A stretch of DNA of 6,843 bases from Acidobacteriaceae bacterium (GTDB taxonomy: Bacteria > Acidobacteriota > Terriglobia > Bryobacterales > Bryobacteraceae), in assembly GCA_019245255.1 (NCBI GenBank), contig JAFARV010000627.1:1-6843 (forward strand), given 5' to 3'. This document shows positions 1 through 5,888 of this stretch, piece after piece. A program made the position numbers and the translations under genes. How positions within the stretch are numbered: position 1 is the first letter of the stretch; every line of letters begins with the position of its first letter. Under the pieces are notes generated by a model. That model did no database searches and was not told the DNA's origin. It saw nothing but the letters and a program-made list of their open reading frames with translations.

Positions 1-500
1 TATTTCTTCGTGAACTGCGAGTCGGCACCGGACATCGGCACCACGAAATGCAACGGTTGGATGCATTCGCACTCAATTGTTATCCGCACCTCGGAATGAA
101 AAGGGTCTGTTACGAGATAAAGGTGTCACGAGGCGATTTTCTCAGCGAGCGGAAGAGGCCACTGAAACGGCGCATAGGAATGCGATTTTCGAATGAATTT
201 TATTTCGTAACTCCGGGAGGAATGCTCGGGATCGAAGAAATACCTTCCGATTGCGGCCTGATTGAGATCGGAAAGGCTGAGAGTGAGGATTCCCAACGCT
301 TCATCCGCAGACAGGACGGATTTTTTCACATTGACCCAATCACGCACTCGTACTGCGTCGTTACCGTTCCCGCTCCCTGGCGCGATACACCCGGACCGAC
401 CTGGCAGTTTGTTGCGTCGACACTTCGCAACCAAAGACGTGCTCTGCAAGAGAAGCCACTACCACCACCGAAGCAGCACAAACTCGACTTCGGCTGCTGA
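1..500 (+). CDS. Partial gene for a small PD-(D/E)XK nuclease-like protein of unknown function (5' end missing)
   Basis: The reading frame is open from base 3 to the TGA at 498-500 and gives 165 visible residues, so the gene starts before the window. The ATG at position 48 is probably internal, because the residues before it (including ELRVGTG) fit the same domain. Counting from the first full codon, an acidic residue at 4 (ELR), Asp20 (LDAFA) and Glu38-Ile-Lys40 (YEIKVSRGDF) form an E...D...ExK series typical of PD-(D/E)XK nuclease folds. A following segment, NEFYFVTPGGM, and a CGLIEI strand resemble small phage- and chromosome-borne proteins related to MmcB-like or resolvase-like nucleases. 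The C-terminus is proline- and lysine-rich and looks disordered. Family membership is inferred from pattern memory; catalysis and substrate are unknown. The gene converges on the minus-strand operon, 24 nt away, and shows no functional link to it. Confidence 0.72.
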   Translation, partial: FLRELRVGTGHRHHEMQRLDAFALNCYPHLGMKRVCYEIKVSRGDFLSERKRPLKRRIGMRFSNEFYFVTPGGMLGIEEIPSDCGLIEIGKAESEDSQRFIRRQDGFFHIDPITHSYCVVTVPAPWRDTPGPTWQFVASTLRNQRRALQEKPLPPPKQHKLDFGC

Positions 501-501
501 G

Positions 502-520
502 GCCATCGTAGGCGAGTGGC
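502..520 (+). terminator. Possible weak terminator hairpin between convergent genes
   Basis: Directly after the TGA at 498-500, GCCATCG (502-508) can pair with CGA-G-TGGC (513-520). This gives seven base pairs with one bulged G and a four-base TAGG loop. On the + strand it is followed by a moderately T-rich stretch (GATATTACTTTC) and not by a clean T run. Position and shape suit termination of the left-hand gene. On the minus strand no T tract follows, so it is a poor intrinsic terminator for the opposing operon. The call rests on hand pairing only. Confidence 0.3.
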
Positions 521-524
521 GATA

Positions 525-1877
525 TTACTTTCGTACAAACTCAAGCACGCGTGGATTTTCATAGAGCGCTGGGTTTCTCAACTGAAAGCCTTGGACGACG
601 AGCGGGCGCGAAAGGGTATTCCGCTGTTGCTCTCGATCTCGAAGATACGGGCTGATGGCTAGCTCAACGCCTGCAGAACGAGAGAGCGTAGATGCATCAC
701 AGATTCTCGAGGACAGTTCCGGGCGGAAGAAAGAGTAATAATCGAGGGACTCGGCCGGTAATGCGATAACACAGGCTCCGGTTTTTGCGCGGTCCCACAT
801 CAGATCGGCCGCCGCTTTCCAATTCTCACGAGGTTTTGTAAACCAGCGGACGTCGTAGCCGAGGTTGAGCAGAATGAGAGCTGCCGTGAGAATTTTCCAC
901 CGGGGCAGTTGCAGATCTTCAAACACCGGAGTAGCGAGAATCACGAACGCGGGCAACACGAAAATCATTTGCCGTATCGCATAGAAATAATCGAAGCAGG
1001 CATCAGCCGCGATGACCAGACAAACAGGAACTATCGCGCCACACGCCCAGAAGATTGTGTCCGGCCGGAGTTTGCGGCGGCCTTTTACGGCGAGAATGAT
1101 GGAAACCAAGAGCAGCGCAGTGCCAACATAGCCAGTTCCGAGTAGTTCACGGAAGACGACGAGCGGAAGCTTCGCCTGCCAATGGAAATGTAGTTCGCTG
1201 GCTGCTATCTCGGTTTGCCAATACCTGTGAGACTGAAAATACCAGGGAGCATACGCCGCCGCCGCGATGAACAAACAAAACAGAAACGGCCACAGCCGCG
1301 CACGTCTTCTTACAACAGAGTAGAAGGCATGCGACACCGCCACAAAGACAACGAACGGCTGTGTGTATAGACCGGCGAGAAGTAAAACCAAGTAGATGAG
1401 TAAGTCTCTCAAGTGCAACCGAGGGCTACCGAGAATGTCCATGCCCTTCACAGTCAGCCAAATCGCCAAGCAGAGTACCTGCCCATATGGCCGTGCTTCT
1501 GTCGCATAGCGTAACTGGAGCGGGAGCGTTGCGAAAACGATCAGCGGCCAATAAGTGTTATTGAGTCCCGCCCGCTCTGCCAGTTTCACCATGCCCAGGT
1601 AAGCAGCAATGCTCGCGATGGCTGCAGGTAAACGAGCGGACCAGACCGAGTAACCCAGTAACTTCATCGTGAGGAACTGCTCAATCGGGACCAATGGCGA
1701 CTGCCCGGCGGAGTGAGTCGCATAACCGTTTATGAGCGTCGTCCAGTTGGAGCGCGTCGCAAGCAGTTGCAGAATTTCGTCGAGCCACAGGGACTGGAAT
1801 GGCAGGATCGAAAGAATGAAGACGCTGTAAACAATAAGAAACCAGGGTAACCGCCAAGAGCTGCTAGTGTTTTGCAT
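525..1877 (-). CDS. Polytopic membrane glycosyltransferase-like protein (GT-C fold, GT39/ArnT/PMT-like)
   Basis: The product is 450 residues with about nine or ten hydrophobic segments. The first (about residues 11-30) is followed by WLDE at 31-34, the acidic motif in the first extracytoplasmic loop of GT-C enzymes. Further family-like marks are SARLPAA at 80-86 and ATEARPYG at 125-132, the latter very common in PMT/ArnT-like bacterial proteins. There is also an IRQMIFVLPAF segment at about 301-311, resembling the RY...LP segment near the end of the membrane domain. A soluble tail of about 100 residues follows (about 345-450). GT-C enzymes use polyprenyl-phosphate-linked sugars to glycosylate lipids or proteins outside the cytoplasmic membrane; donor and acceptor cannot be read here. 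The ATG at 1875-1877 lies 35 nt after the lutC stop on the same strand, with no convincing Shine-Dalgarno, so it is either read through from the operon or independent. The class call is fairly secure, the exact reaction is not. Confidence 0.78.
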   Translation of the reverse strand: MQNTSSSWRLPWFLIVYSVFILSILPFQSLWLDEILQLLATRSNWTTLINGYATHSAGQSPLVPIEQFLTMKLLGYSVWSARLPAAIASIAAYLGMVKLAERAGLNNTYWPLIVFATLPLQLRYATEARPYGQVLCLAIWLTVKGMDILGSPRLHLRDLLIYLVLLLAGLYTQPFVVFVAVSHAFYSVVRRRARLWPFLFCLFIAAAAYAPWYFQSHRYWQTEIAASELHFHWQAKLPLVVFRELLGTGYVGTALLLVSIILAVKGRRKLRPDTIFWACGAIVPVCLVIAADACFDYFYAIRQMIFVLPAFVILATPVFEDLQLPRWKILTAALILLNLGYDVRWFTKPRENWKAAADLMWDRAKTGACVIALPAESLDYYSFFRPELSSRICDASTLSRSAGVELAISPYLRDREQQRNTLSRPLVVQGFQLRNPALYENPRVLEFVRK

Positions 1878-1912
1878 GCGAGATGGCCGGTCGTAAATTC
1901 AGTGCGACTGGT

Positions 1913-2545
1913 TTACGGCTCCGTAATGATAACGTCCAGCGTTCTGGGGCCGTGCACACCCTTGACGCGCGTCATCTCAATGTCGGAAGTAGCGGAAGGG
2001 CCTGAGATGGTTGTGATGGGCGAGGTAGCGAACTCGGTTGCTGCTTGAATACCTTCCGGTACCGAGGCGACGATTTGCGACTGCCGGACGACGCACAGGT
2101 GATAATCGGGCAGTAGTGTGAGCGCTCGCCGTCCGTCTGCGCCGGAGTGCCGAAGTACGATGGTTCCGGTTTCGGCAATTGCAGCGGCGCAGCCGGTTAG
2201 TACACCTTCGGCACCATCTAGCGCCTGATAAGAAAGGCCATTGTCGAGCGTGAATGTGCATTCGTCAGGCAACCATGTTCGCGGAAATCCATCCGGTATC
2301 ACCAATGCTGTTTTCCCTGCATTGCGCATTGCGAGAGCAATAGAGTCAGCAATCTGATCGCTGGAACAGTGGTAGACCCTTGAGCCGTAGTCGCGCAGAC
2401 GATCTTCGAATAATTCAATACGGCTGCGCACATCGAGTGCGCTCGCGCGGCGGTATTCGCGGGGGCAACTCTCATAGGTGATCTGCGGGCTTCGAGCGAG
2501 GGCATCGCGTATGCGCGTAAGGATCACCTGCTTCGCAATGCTCAT
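1913..2545 (-). CDS. lutC: LutC, LUD-domain subunit of the L-lactate oxidation complex
   Basis: The 210-residue protein is a stand-alone LUD domain (LutC/YkgG family), close to the family's usual length. Diagnostic stretches are the AIAETGTIVL core at about 122-131 and the C-terminal block GPSATSDIEMTRVKGVHGPR at 182-201, which is highly typical of LutC/YkgG. The AETGT core recurs in LutB, as expected for homologous domains. LutC acts with LutA and LutB in cytoplasmic oxidation of L-lactate to pyruvate; its precise role in the complex is not settled. Its ATG overlaps the lutB stop as ATGA (2542-2545), which indicates translational coupling. The TAA is at 1913-1915. No truncation or missing block is apparent. 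It is the last lut gene, and a membrane glycosyltransferase-like gene follows after 35 nt. Confidence 0.93.
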   Translation of the reverse strand: MSIAKQVILTRIRDALARSPQITYESCPREYRRASALDVRSRIELFEDRLRDYGSRVYHCSSDQIADSIALAMRNAGKTALVIPDGFPRTWLPDECTFTLDNGLSYQALDGAEGVLTGCAAAIAETGTIVLRHSGADGRRALTLLPDYHLCVVRQSQIVASVPEGIQAATEFATSPITTISGPSATSDIEMTRVKGVHGPRTLDVIITEP

Positions 2546-3966
2546 TTACTCTGGTCCCGTTCGGCCCACCACTGACGGAAGGACTGTTTCGGAATCGGTT
2601 TGAGATCCCGCACTGCGGTCCAGCCTCGAAGAAACCCCGGCAAGTTCGCAATGACGCCGTCGCGCTCGAAGGGCTTCTGTGCGATGCGGCCCACCGACTG
2701 CGCGGCCGAAAGCCTATCCGCGTTCTTGAGCGCCAAAGCAGCAATCTTCATCGCGACACGCTCGTAAACGGGCGCGTCACGGTTCTCAACGACCTTGGAC
2801 CGCAGGTGTAACAGAACTTCCGGGATGTTAATTTTGGCGGGGCAGACTTCGTAACACGCGCCGCAGAGAGAAGATGCGTACGGAAGCGTCTGCGAATGTT
2901 GCATACTTTGCAGTTGCGGGGTCAGAATCGCCCCGATGGGGCCGGCGTAGACGGAACCATAGGCATGGCCGCCAGTCTGCTGATACACGGGACAGGCGTT
3001 CAGGCACGCGCCGCAACGGATGCAATCCAAGGTCTGGCGGCCGACTTCATCCGCAAGAACCTGCGTCCGGCCATTGTCGAGAAGTACGACATGGAAACGC
3101 TGAGGACCATCCCCAGGCGAGACGCCGGTCCAGATTGAGTTGTACGGATTCATGCGCTCGCCGGTGGCCGAACGCGGGAGGAGTTGAAGGAAAACCTCCA
3201 GATCTTCAAACCGCGGGATGATCTTCTCGATTCCGATCAGCGTAATGAGCACCTGCGGAAGCGAGAGGCACATCCGGCCGTTACCTTCGGACTCGACAAC
3301 GCATACTGTGCCGGTTTCGGCGATCACAAAATTCGCTCCGCTAATCGCAATGTCTACGCGCAGAAACTTCTCGCGCAAATACGCGCGGGCAGCGGCAGCA
3401 AGCTCTTCGGGATCATCGCTCAACGCTGGAAGGTTCATCTCACGGCGGAAGATCTGGCGGATTTCCGCGCGGTTCCGATGCAGAGCAGGCACTACGATGT
3501 GCGATGGTTGGTCCCTGCCCAATTGCACGATCAGGTCGGCCAAATCTGTTTCGGAGGGAATGATCCCGGCGGCCTCGAGCGCGGTGTTCAAGCCGATCTC
3601 GTCCGAGGTCATCGTCTTCACCTTGATCACTTCGGACTTCTTTTCAGCCTGGATCAGGCCCACGATGGTTTGGTTGGCCTCGTCTGCGTCTTGCGCCCAG
3701 TGCACCTCGCCGCCTGCGTTGGTGCAGGCTGCTTCAAACTGTTCAAGGTAGCGGACGAGATTCCGCAGCGTGTGTTCCTTGATGGCGTGAGCGGATGCGC
3801 GGAGCTGCTCCCAGTCGTCAAGTTCCGCAACAACTCTATTCCGTTTGCCGCGAATCACATCCGTAGCGTGGCGGACATTCCGCCGTATTTGCGAGTCCTG
3901 AATCAGGCGTTTTGCCGCGGTAGGGAACTCGGGAGCTTCAGCCGCCTCACCGACACGAATGCTCAC
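2542..3966 (-). CDS. lutB: LutB, iron-sulfur subunit of the L-lactate oxidation complex
   Basis: The 474-residue product matches the usual LutB/YkgF length and architecture. An N-terminal LUD domain (about 70-300) contains ANFVIAETGTVCVVESEGNG (211-230). A ferredoxin-like segment follows, with a complete CxxCxxCxxxCP at Cys315, 318, 321 and 325 and a second CxxCxxxCP at Cys368, 371 and 375 (SLCGACYEVCP). A C-terminal tail follows, in which QWWAERDQ resembles the W-rich end of LutB. The second motif has three cysteines, which I recall as normal in this family. The protein probably carries 4Fe-4S clusters that pass electrons from lactate oxidation onward. Translation starts at GTG (3964-3966), overlapping the lutA TGA as GTGA, with GGAG seven bases upstream; no in-frame Met near the N-terminus competes. 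Its own TGA overlaps the lutC ATG. Function is assigned by family, with high certainty. Confidence 0.95.
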   Translation of the reverse strand: MSIRVGEAAEAPEFPTAAKRLIQDSQIRRNVRHATDVIRGKRNRVVAELDDWEQLRASAHAIKEHTLRNLVRYLEQFEAACTNAGGEVHWAQDADEANQTIVGLIQAEKKSEVIKVKTMTSDEIGLNTALEAAGIIPSETDLADLIVQLGRDQPSHIVVPALHRNRAEIRQIFRREMNLPALSDDPEELAAAARAYLREKFLRVDIAISGANFVIAETGTVCVVESEGNGRMCLSLPQVLITLIGIEKIIPRFEDLEVFLQLLPRSATGERMNPYNSIWTGVSPGDGPQRFHVVLLDNGRTQVLADEVGRQTLDCIRCGACLNACPVYQQTGGHAYGSVYAGPIGAILTPQLQSMQHSQTLPYASSLCGACYEVCPAKINIPEVLLHLRSKVVENRDAPVYERVAMKIAALALKNADRLSAAQSVGRIAQKPFERDGVIANLPGFLRGWTAVRDLKPIPKQSFRQWWAERDQSK

Positions 3967-4706
3967 TGGATTGCTCCGGCATCGGTGGCCGCCAGAATCT
4001 CCGCAATGTGAACGGTGCGCACTCCGGTTCGTTGGCGCGAAAGTGCTCCACCAATGTGCATGAGACAGGAGTTATCAATGGCGGTACAAAACTCGGCTCG
4101 CGTTTCGAGCACACATTGCACCTTGTCGGACAACATGGCTGCCGAGACCTCGGGGTTTTTAAGAGAGAACGTACCGCCGAACCCACAACACTGCCGGGCA
4201 TCGGGCAACTCGATCAGCGTGAGCCCACGTACGCACTTCAGCAACTCTTGCGGCTTGTTTCCGATATGCAGCGACCGGATGGAGTGGCAGGATGGATGCA
4301 ACGTTACAGCGTGCGGGAAGAACGCACCCACGTCTGTGATGCCGAGCTTGTCGACAAGAAGTTCTGAAAGTTCGAAAACCTTGGGGAGGAACCTGGAAAC
4401 GGCGTTAATCAGAGCCGGTTCTCCGGTGCTCTGGGCGATATGCGGATACTGATCGCGCATCATAGCAACACAGGAGGACGACGGAATGCAGATCACCTCT
4501 GCGGTTGCAAAGACGTCGAGGGTAGATCGCATCATCGACAATGCATCGCCGACGTAACCGGTGTTGAAGTGCATCTGCCCGCAGCAGGTCTGGGCGGCGC
4601 GGAATTCCACCGTGTGACCCAGTCGCTCCAGCAGTATGACGGTTGCCTTACCGGTTTCCGGGAAAAGGGTGTCGTTGTAACAGGTGATGAAAAGCGAAAT
4701 TGTCAT
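3963..4706 (-). CDS. lutA: LutA, cysteine-rich CCG-domain subunit of the L-lactate oxidation complex
   Basis: The 247-residue protein has the two-repeat cysteine-rich (CCG) architecture of LutA/YkgE, related to the heterodisulfide reductase HdrB and GlpC/GlcF domains. The first repeat shows Cys9 (FITCYND), Cys41-Cys42-Gly (QTCCGQ) and Cys79 (SSSCV). The second shows Cys140 (HPSCHS), Cys173-Cys174-Gly (QCCGFGGTFSLK) and Cys214 (DNSCLMHIGG). The C-terminal VHIAEILA block is also typical. All expected cysteines are present, so the cluster or redox site should be intact. LutA is thought to act with LutB and LutC in converting L-lactate to pyruvate in the cytoplasm. The ATG (4704-4706) sits seven bases after the stop of the rhamnose permease gene, and the stop overlaps lutB, placing lutA at the join between sugar uptake and lactate oxidation. 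No strong Shine-Dalgarno is seen before it, which fits translation coupled to the upstream gene. Confidence 0.94.
   Translation of the reverse strand: MTISLFITCYNDTLFPETGKATVILLERLGHTVEFRAAQTCCGQMHFNTGYVGDALSMMRSTLDVFATAEVICIPSSSCVAMMRDQYPHIAQSTGEPALINAVSRFLPKVFELSELLVDKLGITDVGAFFPHAVTLHPSCHSIRSLHIGNKPQELLKCVRGLTLIELPDARQCCGFGGTFSLKNPEVSAAMLSDKVQCVLETRAEFCTAIDNSCLMHIGGALSRQRTGVRTVHIAEILAATDAGAIQ
3974..3977 (-). promoter_or_regulatory. Ribosome binding site that supports the GTG start of lutB
   Basis: On the minus strand GGAG lies seven bases before the GTG at 3966-3964, inside the last codons of lutA. The ideal spacing and the GTGA overlap with the lutA stop support GTG as the real start and suggest coupled translation of lutA and lutB. 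Confidence 0.6.
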
Positions 4707-4713
4707 CGCCAGT

Positions 4714-5886
4714 TCAAGTGTGCGACGGAGCGTTCAGATAGTTGCCATAACCGATGATGAGAGTGGAAGCGAGCAGCACCAAGAGCCCTGTCACCAGCAG
4801 GCGGATTGCAACCGCGCCCGCGCCGCGCCACTCCTTCAGACCAACGCCCCATAACGTGCTGAAGATCACGATGCTGGCCATGTGCAAGGTCCAAGACGAA
4901 AAAGTATAGGCGCCCATTTTGGTTTCGCCCATGCTGTAGAAAAAGAATTGCAGGTACCAGGTGACTCCTGCGATAGCACAGAGGACGTAATTGCGAACCA
5001 GGGGCACACGAACCGCTTCGCGCACAATCGTGGTTGCAGGATCGATGAGGACGCCGGTCGTTGGGCCGTTCAATGCGGTCTCCTCAATCGGCTGCGGAGG
5101 ATTAGTAGAATCGCGAACGGCTAGTGGCGAGAGGTACTCATGCGCGCTCCTGTTTCGAATGTTCAGATAGGCGCTCCAGACGAAATTTGTGGTGAAACCG
5201 CCGATCAGGACAACAACGAGTACCGGCAGCCCCTGCCATAACGGCGGTGTTCCGGCGCGTATTGTCAGCAGTTTGATTGGACCACCGGCGGCAAGTCCGT
5301 AAGCAAAGCAGGCGCTCATCACGCCGGAGACGAAGGCGACAAAGAAGCCCTTCTTGAGATCGAACTCTTCAATGGCGGCGCGGCTTTCTTCGCGGGACAT
5401 CGCCCGTTCCTTATAGATTCCTGCCAATCCTGCGATAGCGATTCCCAAAAGACAAACAACGATTCCAAACAGGACCACACGTCCCGGAGTCGTGCCCAAA
5501 ACCTCCGAGACAAACACGCCTCTGAAGATGGGCGGCATCAATGTTCCGAAGGTTGCGCACAGACCCATGACGATTGCCATTCCGAGTGAGAGGCCGAGAT
5601 AGCGCATCGTGAGTCCGAACGTGAGGCCTCCGATGCCCCATAGCAGACCAAACAAGAAACACCAGAACAGAGTCGTTACTGAACTTGCCGCAAGCACTCC
5701 CGGGAGGTTTCGTGTCAGAAGAAGCGCCATCGCCCAGGGCGCGAGGATCCAACTGAAGACGCCGCCGACAAGCCAGTAGGTCTCCCACGACCACAATTTC
5801 ACGCCGCGGTACGGCACATAGAAGCTACCGGACGCGAGACCTCCGAGCCAGTGATAGAAGACGCCGAGGGCTGGATTTGGATTCAT
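4714..5886 (-). CDS. rhaT: RhaT-like L-rhamnose:proton symporter
   Basis: This 390-residue integral membrane protein has about ten hydrophobic segments and the RhaT hallmarks. The N-terminal part reads GVFYHWLGGLASGSFYVPYR (8-27), then WSWETYWLVGG (32-42) and WGIGGLTFGL (83-92). The C-terminal half has TWYLQFFFYSMG (309-320), SWTLHM (331-336) and GLKEWRGAG (349-357). The family imports L-rhamnose with protons across the cytoplasmic membrane. E. coli RhaT is about 344 residues; the extra length here lies mainly in a hydrophilic Pro/Thr/Asn-rich stretch at about 245-295 between two membrane segments. The ATG (5884-5886) lies two bases after the stop of the aldolase-dehydrogenase gene, without a clear Shine-Dalgarno, so translation is probably coupled. 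Position between a rhamnulose-phosphate aldolase and lutABC supports rhamnose as substrate. A related deoxy sugar such as L-lyxose or L-mannose analogues cannot be excluded by sequence. Confidence 0.92.
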   Translation of the reverse strand: MNPNPALGVFYHWLGGLASGSFYVPYRGVKLWSWETYWLVGGVFSWILAPWAMALLLTRNLPGVLAASSVTTLFWCFLFGLLWGIGGLTFGLTMRYLGLSLGMAIVMGLCATFGTLMPPIFRGVFVSEVLGTTPGRVVLFGIVVCLLGIAIAGLAGIYKERAMSREESRAAIEEFDLKKGFFVAFVSGVMSACFAYGLAAGGPIKLLTIRAGTPPLWQGLPVLVVVLIGGFTTNFVWSAYLNIRNRSAHEYLSPLAVRDSTNPPQPIEETALNGPTTGVLIDPATTIVREAVRVPLVRNYVLCAIAGVTWYLQFFFYSMGETKMGAYTFSSWTLHMASIVIFSTLWGVGLKEWRGAGAVAIRLLVTGLLVLLASTLIIGYGNYLNAPSHT

Positions 5887-5888
5887 CG

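Noticed and set aside
126..449. Minus-strand frame of 107 codons opposite the left-edge gene
   Set aside because: It is a shadow of the plus-strand frame, which has a coherent domain pattern and runs to the window edge; the minus translation has no recognisable motif.
1887..1911. Imperfect inverted repeat CCGGTCG...CGACTGG between lutC and the glycosyltransferase gene
   Set aside because: The stem is seven pairs with one mismatch and an 11-base loop, and no T run follows on the minus strand. It is too weak to call a terminator or operator.
2472..2744. Minus-strand 90-codon frame across the lutB/lutC junction
   Set aside because: It overlaps two well-supported genes in another frame and has an Arg/Ser-rich composition typical of off-frame translation.
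3184..4011. Long plus-strand open frame (275 codons) opposite lutB, with another of 177 codons at 3218-3751
   Set aside because: Both lie wholly or almost wholly antisense to lutB, whose protein has complete family motifs. Their translations show no recognisable domain, and long antisense frames are expected in GC-rich coding DNA.
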